Positions 41,182-49,644 of a DNA stretch of 50,468 bases are shown in pieces. Made by a program: the position numbers and the translations under genes. The stretch comes from an uncultured Clostridia bacterium. GTDB taxonomy: Bacteria; Bacillota; Clostridia; Oscillospirales; CAG-272. Position 1 is the stretch's first letter. The number at the start of each line of letters is the position of its first letter. The notes beneath the pieces were generated by a model. The model did no database searches. It was not told where the DNA came from and saw nothing but the letters and a program-made list of their open reading frames with translations. The DNA lies in NCBI GenBank assembly GCA_946404035.1, contig CAMJCC010000003.1, positions 1 through 50,468 of the forward strand, read 5' to 3'.

Positions 41182-43128
41182 ATGGCAAAAGAAAAGTTCT
41201 ATCTGACTACCGCGATCGCATACGCGTCGCGGAAACCGCATATCGGGAATACCTATGAGATCATCATGTCCGACGCCGTCGCGCGCTTCCGCCGCCAGAC
41301 CGGCTACGACGTGTATTTCTGCACGGGTACCGACGAACACGGTCAGAAGATCGAGAACTACGCAAAAGAGGCGGGGCAGACCCCGCAGGAATACGTTGAC
41401 CGCGTCGCGGGCGAGATCAAGGGCGTGTGGGATTGTATGGGGACGAGTTACGACCGCTTCATCCGCACGACCGAACCCGGACACGTCCGCGCGGTGCAGA
41501 AGATCTTTCGCCGGTTCTACGAGCAGGGCGACATCTATAAAGGGTACTATGTGGGCTGGTACTGCACCCCCTGCGAGTCCTTCTTTACCAATACGCAGGT
41601 CGTGGACGGCAAATGCCCCGACTGCGGCGCGCCCGTCGTGCAGGCAAGGGAAGAAGCGTACAAATTCAAAATGTCCGCCTACGCCGACCGGCTGATCAAG
41701 TACATCGAGGATCACCCCGGCTTCATCGAGCCCGAAGCCCGCAAGAACGAGATGATGAACAATTTTCTCAAGGTCGGGCTGCAGGATCTTTGCGTTTCAC
41801 GCACCAGTTTCAAGTGGGGGATCCCGGTCGACTTTGACGACAAGCACGTCGTTTACGTCTGGCTCGACGCGCTTTCCAACTATATCACCGCGATCGGCTA
41901 CGACCCCGACAAGAGTTACGAGGAGCAGTCCGAGCAGTTCCGGCGGCTCTGGCCGGCGGACGTGCACGTCATCGGCAAGGATATCCTGCGTTTCCATACG
42001 ATCTACTGGCCCATCTTCCTGATGGCGCTCGACCTGCCGCTCCCGAAAAAGGTGTTCGGGCATCCGTGGTTCAACTTCGGCACCGATAAAATGTCCAAAT
42101 CCAAGGGCAACGTGGTCTACGCCGACGAACTTGCCGAGAGCTTCGGACGCGACGGCGTGCGCTACTACGCGCTCGCCGATATGCCCTACGCCAACGACGG
42201 CAGCGTGACCTATCAGAACGTGCTGAACCGCTATAACCAGGATCTTGCCAACAACCTCGGCAACCTGGTCAGCCGGACGCACGCGATGACCAAAAAGTAT
42301 TTCGACGGCGTCGTCCCGACCCCCGCGGGCGAGGAGGGACCCGACGCCGAACTGAAAGCGACGGCGCAAAAGGCGAAGGACGCGTCGTTCGAGTTGATGA
42401 ACGACTACCACATCGCCGACGCGCTGGAGGAGATCTTCGCGCTGTTCAGCCGGGCGAACAAGTATATCGACGAGACCATGCCGTGGGTGCTTGCCAAGGA
42501 TGAAAGCAATCGCGCGCGCCTCGGGACGGTGCTTTACAACCTGCTGGAGGCGGTGCGCTACGGAGCGGTGCTCCTGACCCCGTTCATCCCCGACACGGCG
42601 GACAAGATCTTCAACCAGCTCGGCACCGATAAGACCGACTACGCGTCGATCTCCTCGTTCGGCGCGCTGGAAAGCGGCAAACCGCTCGGCGAGGCGTTCA
42701 CGCTCTTCGCCCGGATCGACGAAGCAAAGTTCCTTTCCGAGATCGAAGCAAAGCAAAAGGCGGCGGAGCAGAACGCGCAAAAAGAGACCCCGGAACCCGA
42801 ACACGAGCCCGAGATCAAGATCGATGCGTTCAAGGGGGTCGAACTCCGCTCGGCAGAGATCCTCACCTGCGAGCCGGTCCCGAAAGCCAAGAAACTCTAT
42901 CGGATCGAGGTCGATCTCGGCTTCGAAAAACGGCAGATCGTTTCGGGCATCGCCAAGTACTATCAGCCCGCCGACCTGATCGGCAAAAAGGTGATCGTGG
43001 TCGCCAACCTCGCGCCCGCCACGCTCTGCGGCGTGGAGAGCAAGGGGATGCTTCTCGCATCTGGCGAGGAGGACGTCCGCGTGGTCTTTTTGGATCCCGC
43101 GACCAAAAACGGCGAACGGATCCACTGA
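41182..43128 (+). CDS. metG: methionyl-tRNA synthetase
   Basis: A 648-residue class I synthetase. ATG 41182 has GGAGG upstream; the longer frame to 41143 overlaps the promoter region. Signatures: HIGN variant PHIGNTYEI (about 19-27), zinc-type CTPCESFF and CPDCG (about 128-151), WPADVHVIGKDILRFHTIYWP, and KMSKSKGN (about 303-310). The C-terminal tRNA-binding domain (about 545-648; GVELRSAEILTCEPVPKAKKLYRIEVDLG) is fused, joined through a Glu/Pro/Lys linker. It charges both initiator and elongator tRNA-Met. tatD follows 3 nt later. Confidence 0.98.
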   Translation: MAKEKFYLTTAIAYASRKPHIGNTYEIIMSDAVARFRRQTGYDVYFCTGTDEHGQKIENYAKEAGQTPQEYVDRVAGEIKGVWDCMGTSYDRFIRTTEPGHVRAVQKIFRRFYEQGDIYKGYYVGWYCTPCESFFTNTQVVDGKCPDCGAPVVQAREEAYKFKMSAYADRLIKYIEDHPGFIEPEARKNEMMNNFLKVGLQDLCVSRTSFKWGIPVDFDDKHVVYVWLDALSNYITAIGYDPDKSYEEQSEQFRRLWPADVHVIGKDILRFHTIYWPIFLMALDLPLPKKVFGHPWFNFGTDKMSKSKGNVVYADELAESFGRDGVRYYALADMPYANDGSVTYQNVLNRYNQDLANNLGNLVSRTHAMTKKYFDGVVPTPAGEEGPDAELKATAQKAKDASFELMNDYHIADALEEIFALFSRANKYIDETMPWVLAKDESNRARLGTVLYNLLEAVRYGAVLLTPFIPDTADKIFNQLGTDKTDYASISSFGALESGKPLGEAFTLFARIDEAKFLSEIEAKQKAAEQNAQKETPEPEHEPEIKIDAFKGVELRSAEILTCEPVPKAKKLYRIEVDLGFEKRQIVSGIAKYYQPADLIGKKVIVVANLAPATLCGVESKGMLLASGEEDVRVVFLDPATKNGERIH

Positions 43129-43131
43129 TCC

Positions 43132-43920
43132 GTGAAATACTTTGATACGCACGCCCACTACTGGGATGCGGCATTCACGCAAAACGGTGAGAGCGCCGAT
43201 CAACTGATCGACGCTCTCCTCTCGCGCGACGTCGCCGGCATCGTCAACGTCGGGACCTCCTGCGAAACCTCGCTCCTCGCAAAAGAACAGGCGGAAAGAC
43301 ACCCGGGGATGGAGTACGCCGCCGGGATCCACCCGACCGACGCGCAGGGGCTGACCTGCTCTTTGGAGGACGCGATCGACGCGATCCGCGCGCTGTTCAT
43401 GTCCCCCGAGGGCAAACGCCCGGTCGCGCTCGGCGAGATCGGTCTTGATTACCACTACGACGACACCGACAAGGGGTTGCAGGCGGCGTTTTTCGACGCG
43501 CAACTGTCGCTTGCCGAGGAACTCTCCGTCCCGGTCGTCATCCACGACCGCGACGCGCACGCCGACGTGTTCGACGCGTTGGCGCGGCATCCCCGCGTCA
43601 CGGGGGTGATGCACAGTTTTTCCGGCAGCGCCGAGATGGCGGCGGATTACGCGAAGCGCGGATGGTACATCTCGTTTTCAGGCACCGTTTCGTTCAAAAA
43701 CGCCCGCAAGGTGGTCGAGGCGGCGGCGGTCGTACCGAGCGACCGCATTCTGATCGAGACCGACGCGCCCTACCTTACGCCCCACCCGTTCAGGGGACAA
43801 CGGAACCACTCGGGCTTCCTTTCCTACACCAACGCCGCCCTTGCCGCGGCGCGGGGCGTATCTCCCGAGGAAACGGCGGAGTTGACCCTCGAGAACGCAA
43901 AGCGCCTGTTCCGTCTGTAA
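43132..43920 (+). CDS. tatD: TatD family metal-dependent DNase
   Basis: A 262-residue hydrolase with GTG start 43132. The metal site is THAHYWD (His 7, His 9), with Glu in LGEIGLDYHYD (about 102-112), VIHDRDAH, MHSFSG, and ILIETDAPYLTP near the C terminus. These are the complete TatD ligands. The family includes 3'-5' DNases and D-aminoacyl-tRNA deacylase-like members. The position directly after metG is the standard Firmicutes order. A strong terminator follows. Confidence 0.96.
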   Translation: MKYFDTHAHYWDAAFTQNGESADQLIDALLSRDVAGIVNVGTSCETSLLAKEQAERHPGMEYAAGIHPTDAQGLTCSLEDAIDAIRALFMSPEGKRPVALGEIGLDYHYDDTDKGLQAAFFDAQLSLAEELSVPVVIHDRDAHADVFDALARHPRVTGVMHSFSGSAEMAADYAKRGWYISFSGTVSFKNARKVVEAAAVVPSDRILIETDAPYLTPHPFRGQRNHSGFLSYTNAALAAARGVSPEETAELTLENAKRLFRL

Positions 43921-43932
43921 AAAGCAAAAAAA

Positions 43933-43966
43933 ACGGGGGACCCGGTTTCGGGTCCCCCGTAATGTT
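43933..43966. terminator. bidirectional terminator between tatD and nadA
   Basis: ACGGGGGACCCG (43933-43944), loop GTTT, CGGGTCCCCCGT (43949-43960), with A-run and T-run on either side. Confidence 0.95.
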
Positions 43967-43969
43967 TTT

Positions 43970-44893
43970 TCAGGCAAGTTCCATCATCTTGTCGATACAG
44001 ACTTTCGCGTCCCGGAGAGTCGCCTCGTCAAGGACAATCTCCTCACCGCCGGTGCCGTTGATCGCGGCAAGAACGTCGGGGAGGGAAGTCAGGCGCATAT
44101 TCCGGCAGACCAGGTTTTTGGTCAGGGGATAGAACTTCTTATCGGGGAAGCGGTAGGAGAGGTGCCAGACCACGCTGAGTTCGGTCCCGATGATAAACTC
44201 TTTGTCGGGCGACTTGGCGGCGTAGTCGATGATCCCGGTGGTCGAGCCGATATAGTCGGCAAGGGCGGTCACGGCGGGGGTGCACTCGGGGTGGACCAGC
44301 AGTTTTGCGCCGGGGTGCCGGGCGATCGTTTCTTTGGCTTCTGTGACCGAAACCCCCGCGTGGATGGGGCATCCGCCGCGCCAGAGCGTGATCTTGCGGT
44401 CGGGGTAAGCCGCGGCGACGTAGGCGCCGAGGTTGCAGTCGGGGATGAACAGGATCTCGCGGTCTTTCGGCAGTTTCCCGACGACCGAGAGCGCCGACGC
44501 GGAGGTGACGCAGACGTCCGAAACGCATTTCAAATCCGCCGTCGTGTTGACGTAGGCGACCACGATCACGTCGGGGTGATCCGCCCGGTAGTCCTCGATC
44601 TCCTCGCGCACAAACTGTTCCGCCATCGGGCATCCGGCGTCGGGAGCGGCAAGGATCACTCTCTTTTCGGGGGATAGCAGTTTTACGGTCTCCGCCATAA
44701 AGCGGACCCCGCACATCAGAACGTTCTTTTCGGCGATGCCCATCGCCTTTTTGCTGAGCGCAAACGAGTCCCCGACGAAATCCGCGATCTCGACGATCTC
44801 GGGGGATTGGTAAACGTGGGCGAGGATGGAAAAACCGCGCTCCTTCTTGGCTTTCAGGACGGCGTCCTGGTATTCGCGGACGGTGGTCGGCAT
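43970..44893 (-). CDS. nadA: quinolinate synthase A
   Basis: A 307-residue NadA that condenses iminoaspartate with dihydroxyacetone phosphate to quinolinate in de novo NAD synthesis. The three expected [4Fe-4S] cysteines appear with the right spacing: C88 (DAGCPM), C175 (WRGGCPIHAG) and C263 (LVCRNM). AHVYQSPE (about 25-32) holds the His and Tyr of the active site, and YVNTTAD matches the conserved Y-x-N. nadB and nadC are absent here, though Firmicutes normally keep them together. It follows a regulator-like gene by 39 nt, in a spacer with a TCCGGC-TTC-GCCGGA hairpin. Confidence 0.96.
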   Translation of the reverse strand: MPTTVREYQDAVLKAKKERGFSILAHVYQSPEIVEIADFVGDSFALSKKAMGIAEKNVLMCGVRFMAETVKLLSPEKRVILAAPDAGCPMAEQFVREEIEDYRADHPDVIVVAYVNTTADLKCVSDVCVTSASALSVVGKLPKDREILFIPDCNLGAYVAAAYPDRKITLWRGGCPIHAGVSVTEAKETIARHPGAKLLVHPECTPAVTALADYIGSTTGIIDYAAKSPDKEFIIGTELSVVWHLSYRFPDKKFYPLTKNLVCRNMRLTSLPDVLAAINGTGGEEIVLDEATLRDAKVCIDKMMELA

Positions 44894-44932
44894 ATTCGGT
44901 CCTTTCTCCGGCTTCGCCGGACTGGTTCGATT

Positions 44933-45694
44933 TCAGAATGCGTTGCGCGGGTAATACTTGTATTCGTCGTAGGTGTTGTCGTAGTATTGCTCCTCGGGGT
45001 CGGTATGGACCGTCGGACCGGGATCGGTCTTCGACGTGCGGATCCAGTAGCGGTCGGCGTCCCCGTTGACGATCTTGCGGTGGACGGTCTCCGTCGCCTT
45101 TTTGTTGATGCGGGAAACGATGATCTTCAGCGCGTTCCTCGTTTTCTTCCGGCCCGGGGGCGCGGCGCGCGTTTGCAGCTCCGCGATCGGGACAGGGTCT
45201 GGAAAGGCGAGGATCAGCGCGCGCAGAAACATCCGCTCGCAGCGGGTGAACTTGACGGAGGTGCCGTAGACGGTGTGGTCGGCGTATTCGATGCGGTCGC
45301 GGACGCCGCCGGCGATCCTGTCCCACGGATCGGTCTTTCCCCTTGCAACGAAGAGTTTTGCGATCTCGCGCAGGATCGCCCGGTCGGTCAGGCTGCGGGC
45401 GAGCAGGAGTTCGGGCGCGTCGCCCTTTTCCGTTGTGGTAACCGTCCCGTCACACCCGAGCACCACGACCGGGCAGTCGGTCTTGTGGCGGATGGTCTTG
45501 TAAAACTGAGGGGGACGGGCGGGATCGTCGGGACGGAGCAGGAGCAGAAAGGTGATCCGGTCGCTGATCCGCTCGGACGAGAGCCGGTTGCGGAGCGAGG
45601 CGTAGGTCGTGACGTCGGACAGCAGATGCAACTCCCAGAGGTGCCGTTGCATCGCTTCGCCGCGTTTCCTGTCGCCGTCCAGGATCAGGATCAT
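44933..45694 (-). CDS. regulator-like protein: degenerate receiver plus winged helix
   Basis: A 253-residue protein. The first ~115 residues have receiver-like alternation (MILILDGDRKRGEAMQRHL; FLLLLRPDDP; PVVVLG), but the place of the phosphoacceptor Asp is Arg (about 54), so phosphorylation is unlikely. From about 135 a winged-helix-like region resembles OmpR-type domains (DHTVYGTSVKFTRCERMFLRALILA, then a basic recognition-helix-like TRNALKIIVSRINKKA). The tail (~220-253) is Tyr/Asp/Glu-rich and unstructured. ATG 45694 is preferred because GGAGG lies 10 nt upstream; the GTG at 45703 is too close to it. It is probably a phosphorylation-independent DNA-binding regulator. I did not match it to a named family. 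Confidence 0.6.
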   Translation of the reverse strand: MILILDGDRKRGEAMQRHLWELHLLSDVTTYASLRNRLSSERISDRITFLLLLRPDDPARPPQFYKTIRHKTDCPVVVLGCDGTVTTTEKGDAPELLLARSLTDRAILREIAKLFVARGKTDPWDRIAGGVRDRIEYADHTVYGTSVKFTRCERMFLRALILAFPDPVPIAELQTRAAPPGRKKTRNALKIIVSRINKKATETVHRKIVNGDADRYWIRTSKTDPGPTVHTDPEEQYYDNTYDEYKYYPRNAF

Positions 45695-45720
45695 GGATGT
45701 CACCCCTCCGTTTTTGTCAT

Positions 45721-45749
45721 ATTATATCACAGGGAATTTGGAAATGCAA
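45721..45749 (-). promoter_or_regulatory. SigA-type promoter of the regulator-nadA unit
   Basis: Minus strand TTGCAT (45749-45744), 17-nt spacer, TATAAT (45726-45721). Confidence 0.85.
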
Positions 45750-45775
45750 GGTTTTTCCCGAAAGACGCCGTTCGC

Positions 45776-45804
45776 TTGACAGATAAAACAAGGTATGCTA
45801 AAAT
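45776..45804 (+). promoter_or_regulatory. SigA promoter of the FabG-like gene
   Basis: TTGACA (45776-45781), 17-nt spacer ending in TGC, TAAAAT (45799-45804). It lies back to back with the minus-strand promoter of the nadA unit. Confidence 0.9.
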
Positions 45805-45833
45805 GGACGAAGAAATCGAAACGGGGTGACGGT

Positions 45834-46571
45834 ATGGAAAGTACGGCATTTTCGGGAAAACGGGTGATCGTGACCGGCGGGTCCAGGGGGATCGGCGCGG
45901 AGATCGTCCGTTCATTTGCGCGCGAGGGTGCGAAGGTCGCCTTTCTCTATCATAACTCTGTCGAAGCCGCCCAAAACGTTGCGAAAGAGACCGGGGCGAC
46001 CCCGATCCGATGTGATCTTGCAGACCCCTATGACGCCGAACGCGCGATCCAAGAGGCGGAAACGGCGCTCTCGGGGGTCGATATCCTGGTCAACAACGCC
46101 GGGATCGCGGCGTCGGGGCTTTTGCAGGATCTGTCCCAGAAAGAGTGGGACCGTCTTGTCGCGGTGGATCTGACCTCGGTTTACGTCTGTTGCCGTCTGC
46201 TTATTCCGGAAATGGTCCGGCAGGGGTACGGGCGGATCGTCAATATCTCCTCGATCTGGGGGATGGTCGGCGCGTCCTGCGAGGTGGCGTACTCCGCCGT
46301 TAAAGCGGGCGTGATCGGGTTTTCCAAGGCGCTTGCCAAGGAACTCGGTCCCTCCGGGATCACGGTCAACTGCGTCGCGCCCGGCGTGATCGACACGGAT
46401 ATGATGAACGGTTACGACGAGGAGACAAAGCGCACGCTTGCCGAAGATACGCCGCTCGGGCGGCTCGGTACGCCCCGGGATATCGCCGCGGCTGTGCTCT
46501 TCCTTTCGGGTGACGGCGGGTCGTTCATCACGGGGCAGGTACTTTCCCCGAACGGCGGGTTCGTGATTTAA
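45834..46571 (+). CDS. short-chain dehydrogenase, FabG-like 3-oxoacyl-ACP reductase
   Basis: A 245-residue SDR. ATG 45834 follows a GGGGTGA site; the longer frame from 45795 lies within the promoter. Motifs: VTGGSRGIGAEI (about 13-24), DILVNNAGIAASG, NISSIWGMVG, YSAVKAGVIGFSKALAKELG (catalytic Tyr/Lys) and PLGRLGTPRDIAAAVLFLSGD. These match FabG (NADPH reduction of 3-oxoacyl-ACP), but no other fatty-acid gene is adjacent, so a different carbonyl substrate is possible. It stands where tadA often precedes the SRP RNA gene in other Firmicutes. Confidence 0.88.
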   Translation: MESTAFSGKRVIVTGGSRGIGAEIVRSFAREGAKVAFLYHNSVEAAQNVAKETGATPIRCDLADPYDAERAIQEAETALSGVDILVNNAGIAASGLLQDLSQKEWDRLVAVDLTSVYVCCRLLIPEMVRQGYGRIVNISSIWGMVGASCEVAYSAVKAGVIGFSKALAKELGPSGITVNCVAPGVIDTDMMNGYDEETKRTLAEDTPLGRLGTPRDIAAAVLFLSGDGGSFITGQVLSPNGGFVI

Positions 46572-46590
46572 AAAAAGTTTTCGTCGGTAC

Positions 46591-46619
46591 TTGCTTTTAC
46601 TATTTCTCTATGTTATAAT
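46591..46619 (+). promoter_or_regulatory. promoter of the SRP RNA
   Basis: TTGCTT (46591-46596), 17-nt spacer, TATAAT (46614-46619). The transcript probably begins near 46626. Confidence 0.9.
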
Positions 46620-46625
46620 ATCTGT

Positions 46626-46985
46626 CGGAACACGGTGCGCCGTGATTCCGGGTGTCGGACGGAGTCATACTATCCGGGGAGGCAGCGGTGCCCTGTACCC
46701 GAAATCCGCTTTAGCGGGGGTGAATTCCGATCCCGAGGGATACTTCTGTATAGTCTGCGCCGTTTCGAGTTGCGTTGAACGATGGGTCTTCCGCAATCGG
46801 CGGCTGTGAACCATGTCAGGCGGGGAACCGAGCAGCATTAAGCGGTTTGTCCGATGTGCCGGAAGGGCGCCTGTCCGGAGCAGCGAGGGCGGTTAACGTA
46901 TGTAGGAGCATTCTCGACGGAGCGGTGTATGGCTCTGTCCGACGTCCGGAATCTGCCGTCCGGCAGATCGGGGTCGTCGCATTTT
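46626..46985 (+). ncRNA. ffs: signal recognition particle RNA, large bacterial type with Alu domain
   Basis: The S-domain core is unmistakable: GTGAACCATGTCAGG (from 46805), then a GGAA tetraloop closed by CGG/CCG and GAGCAGCATTAAGCGG. The 5' Alu domain reads GGGGAGGCAGCGGTGCCC, TGTACCCG and so on (46676-46728), as in Firmicutes large SRP RNAs. The ends close: TTCCGG (46646-46651) with CCGGAA (46946-46951), and GTCGGAC (46654-46660) with GTCCGAC (46937-46943). A short hairpin CACGG-TGCG-CCGTG (46631-46644) sits at the very 5' end. The RNA scaffolds Ffh for membrane targeting. The position upstream of dnaX is conserved in Firmicutes. End points are approximate. Confidence 0.95.
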
Positions 46986-47015
46986 CGGTCTCGATCCGAT
47001 GCGACGCCCCTTTTT
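46970..47015 (+). terminator. terminator after SRP RNA, upstream of dnaX
   Basis: GGGGTCGTCGCAT (46970-46982) pairs with ATGCGACGCCCC (46999-47010), one base unpaired, followed by TTTTT. dnaX begins 33 nt later with no separate promoter seen, so read-through may supply dnaX. Confidence 0.85.
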
Positions 47016-47047
47016 CTTTGTTTCAATCCCGTGAAAGGAGACCGAGA

Positions 47048-48634
47048 ATGTACCGAGCCCTGTACCGTAAGTGGCGCCCTGCGATCTTCGACGACGTGGT
47101 GGGTCAGCCCCAGGTGACCGATATCCTGAAATATCAGGTGGCGGAAAACCGCGTGTCGCACGCGTACCTCTTCTGCGGCTCCCGCGGAACGGGGAAGACC
47201 ACCTGCGCCAAGATCCTGGCCAAGGCGGTCAACTGCCTGCATCCCGTGAACGGCAACCCCTGCAACGAATGCGAGGCGTGCCGGTCGATCGACGCCGGGG
47301 TCGCCACCGACGTGATCGAGATGGACGCCGCCAGCAACAACGGCGTCGACAACGTCCGGGATATGAAAGAGGAGATCGTCTTCACCCCGGCGGAACTGAA
47401 ATACCGCGTCTACATCATCGACGAGGTCCACATGATGAGCGGCAGCGCGTTCAACGCTCTGCTCAAAACCCTGGAAGAGCCGCCCGCCTACGTTCTTTTT
47501 ATTCTGGCGACTACCGAACTGAACAAACTGCCCGCGACCATCGTTTCGCGGTGCCAGCGTTTTGATTTCCGTCGCATCTCGTCCGAGGGGATCGTCGGGC
47601 ATCTTTCCAAGATCGCCAAAGCCGAGGGGATCGAACTCTCCGACGGCGGCGCGCGCATCATCGCGCGGATGGCGCTGGGCGGGATGCGCGACTCGATCAG
47701 TTTGCTGGAACTCTGCGCCGGGACCAACGAACCGGTAAACGAGGAACTGGTGACCCGCGTCCTCGGCGTCGGGAGCCGCGAACTCCCGGGGCAGATCGTG
47801 GACGCCGCGTCCGACCGCGATTACCCGACGCTCTACCGGCTGGTGTCCGACGTCGTCAACTCGGCGCAGGACCTGACCGTCTTCTTTACCGAACTGATCT
47901 CCTATTACCGCGATCTGACCGTCGCCAAGACCCTCGGGGACGGCGCGGCGACCTATCTCGATCTGTCCGACGCGGCGTTCCGTTCGCTTTCCGAGCGCGC
48001 GAAACGCATCCCGCTCGGTCGCTTGCTCTATCAGAGCAAATTGCTCGAAGATACGCTCGAGACCCTCCGCCGCGGAAGCGGGGATCGCCGCGCGACGGCG
48101 GAACTTGCCCTGACGCGCCTTGCGGAGCCGCGCCTCTCGACCTCGCCCGACGCGATGCTCGCGCGGATCGAGGAACTTGAAAAGCAGGTCGCGCTCCTGC
48201 GTACCGGTGCGACCGTTCCGAAACCGCAGGAAAAGAAAGCGAAGCAGGAAACGCCTTCCGCGGAGGTTAAGGAAGAACCGAAAGAAGAAGTCAAACCGAA
48301 AACCGAGGAAACGCCCGCCGCTCCCGAAAAAAAGGAGCCGAAAAAGAGCGCGGACGCTCCCGGACCGATTGCCAAATGGAACCTGATCCTGGACGAGTTC
48401 GGTCGGATCAAACCGGCGCTGTTGCCGTTTATGCGCGGATCCTCCGCGACGGTCTCGGACGGGGTCGTGACGGTCGCGCTCACGGTCGGGATGTTCCTTT
48501 CGCTTGTCGACGGGGACGAAACGGCGAAGACCGTTTTGCTCAGTTTGCTGACCGAGCACGGCGTTCAGGCAAATTCGGTCCGGTTCACCTCCGGGGCGCA
48601 AAAGAAGAATAACGACGGTCAGATCGAGTTCTGA
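47048..48634 (+). CDS. dnaX: DNA polymerase III subunit gamma/tau
   Basis: A 528-residue clamp-loader ATPase. ATG 47048 has AAAGGAG upstream and gives the family start MYRALYRKWRPAIFDDVVGQ. Walker A GSRGTGKTT lies at about 44-52 (Lys 50), zinc cysteines CNECEACRS at about 72-79 (with C63), Walker B YIIDEVHMMS, and SRCQRFDFRR as sensor region. A Lys/Glu/Pro-rich linker (about 392-440) joins a C-terminal domain. The linker holds the in-frame heptamer A AAA AAG (48328-48334), the E. coli dnaX frameshift site; in the -1 frame translation would continue to 48612. It heads dnaX-ybaB-recR. Confidence 0.97.
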   Translation: MYRALYRKWRPAIFDDVVGQPQVTDILKYQVAENRVSHAYLFCGSRGTGKTTCAKILAKAVNCLHPVNGNPCNECEACRSIDAGVATDVIEMDAASNNGVDNVRDMKEEIVFTPAELKYRVYIIDEVHMMSGSAFNALLKTLEEPPAYVLFILATTELNKLPATIVSRCQRFDFRRISSEGIVGHLSKIAKAEGIELSDGGARIIARMALGGMRDSISLLELCAGTNEPVNEELVTRVLGVGSRELPGQIVDAASDRDYPTLYRLVSDVVNSAQDLTVFFTELISYYRDLTVAKTLGDGAATYLDLSDAAFRSLSERAKRIPLGRLLYQSKLLEDTLETLRRGSGDRRATAELALTRLAEPRLSTSPDAMLARIEELEKQVALLRTGATVPKPQEKKAKQETPSAEVKEEPKEEVKPKTEETPAAPEKKEPKKSADAPGPIAKWNLILDEFGRIKPALLPFMRGSSATVSDGVVTVALTVGMFLSLVDGDETAKTVLLSLLTEHGVQANSVRFTSGAQKKNNDGQIEF

Positions 48635-48651
48635 CCGGGGAGGAGAAAGAT

Positions 48652-49017
48652 ATGAAAGTCAGACTTCCGCAGGGGAACGGCGGCGCCGGGAATATGCAGC
48701 AACTGATGAAGCAGGCGCAGCAGATGCAGGAGGATATGGCAAACCTGCAGGCGGAACTGGAGACCCGTGAATACGAGGTCTCGGCGGGCGGCGGAGCCGT
48801 CACGGTCAAGATCAACGGGAAAAAGGAGATCACGGGGCTGGAGATCGACCCCGAGATCGTCGATCCCGACGACATCGAGACGATGTCCGATATCATCATC
48901 GCCGGCGTGAACCAGGCGATCCGCACGGTCAGCGACACCGAGAAAGCCGAAATGGACAAGATCACGGGTCAGATGCCGGGTCTCGGCGGCGGGCTTGGCG
49001 GAGGTTTCGGTTTCTGA
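48652..49017 (+). CDS. YbaB/EbfC nucleoid-associated protein
   Basis: A 121-residue member of the YbaB/EbfC family: MQQLMKQAQQMQEDMANLQAELE helix, SAGGGAVTVKINGKKEITGLEIDPEIVDPDD, and a Gly/Phe-rich tail (GLGGGLGGGFGF). The proteins form tweezer-like dimers that bind DNA. Encoded between dnaX and recR, as in most bacteria; its TGA overlaps the recR ATG by one base. AGGAG lies upstream of ATG 48652. Confidence 0.97.
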   Translation: MKVRLPQGNGGAGNMQQLMKQAQQMQEDMANLQAELETREYEVSAGGGAVTVKINGKKEITGLEIDPEIVDPDDIETMSDIIIAGVNQAIRTVSDTEKAEMDKITGQMPGLGGGLGGGFGF

Positions 49018-49619
49018 TGGCGGAGTATATCGCGCCGCTCCAACGGCTGATCGACGAGTTCCGGCGTCTGCCCGGTATCGGGGGAAAGACGGCGGTCCGC
49101 CTTGCTTTTTCGGTCATTGCGGGGACCGACGAGGCGGCACAGAGTTTCTCAGATGCGATCCTTCGCGCCAAACGCGAGATCAAGACCTGTTCGCGGTGCT
49201 GTAATATGTCGGAGGGCGACCTTTGTCCCGTCTGCTCCGATCCCGACCGCGACGGGGGTCTTGTCTGCGTCGTCGAGGACGCGCGCGACGTGATGGCGAT
49301 GGAGCGCGTGCGCGACTATCGCGGGACCTACCACGTTCTCGGCGGGGCGCTCTCTCCGATGAACGGTATTGGACCCGACGCCCTTCATATCAAGGAGTTG
49401 CTTGCCCGGATCGAAAACGAGGAGATCAGGGAAGTGATCCTTGCCACCAACCCGACGGTGGAGGGTGAGGCGACCGCGATGTATCTGGCGCGCCTGCTGG
49501 CACCCACGGGGGTCAAGGTGACGCGTCTTGCCTACGGGATCCCCGTCGGGGGAGACCTGGAATACGCCGACGAGGTCACGCTGCACCGCGCGATGACCGG
49601 CCGTCAGGCGATCGATTGA
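49017..49619 (+). CDS. recR: recombination mediator protein RecR
   Basis: A 200-residue RecR, exactly the usual length. HhH region LPGIGGKTAVRLAF (about 18-31), zinc finger C58-x2-C61...C70-x2-C73 (CSRCCN, CPVC), Toprim VCVVEDARDVMAMER, and the conserved C-terminal LARLLAPTGVKVTRLAYGIPVGGDLEYADEVTL region. It helps RecFOR load RecA at gaps. Translationally coupled to ybaB by a 1-nt overlap. Confidence 0.98.
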   Translation: MAEYIAPLQRLIDEFRRLPGIGGKTAVRLAFSVIAGTDEAAQSFSDAILRAKREIKTCSRCCNMSEGDLCPVCSDPDRDGGLVCVVEDARDVMAMERVRDYRGTYHVLGGALSPMNGIGPDALHIKELLARIENEEIREVILATNPTVEGEATAMYLARLLAPTGVKVTRLAYGIPVGGDLEYADEVTLHRAMTGRQAID

Positions 49620-49644
49620 ACGTCCGAAAGGAAGTAGTATTCGT

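Noticed and set aside
46775..47047. N-terminal extension of dnaX through the SRP RNA
   Set aside because: The frame is open by chance through the RNA and its terminator; ATG 47048 has the ribosome site and the conserved N terminus.
46838..48601. 587-codon minus-strand frame opposite dnaX and SRP RNA
   Set aside because: Antisense shadow that runs into a structural RNA; no motif.
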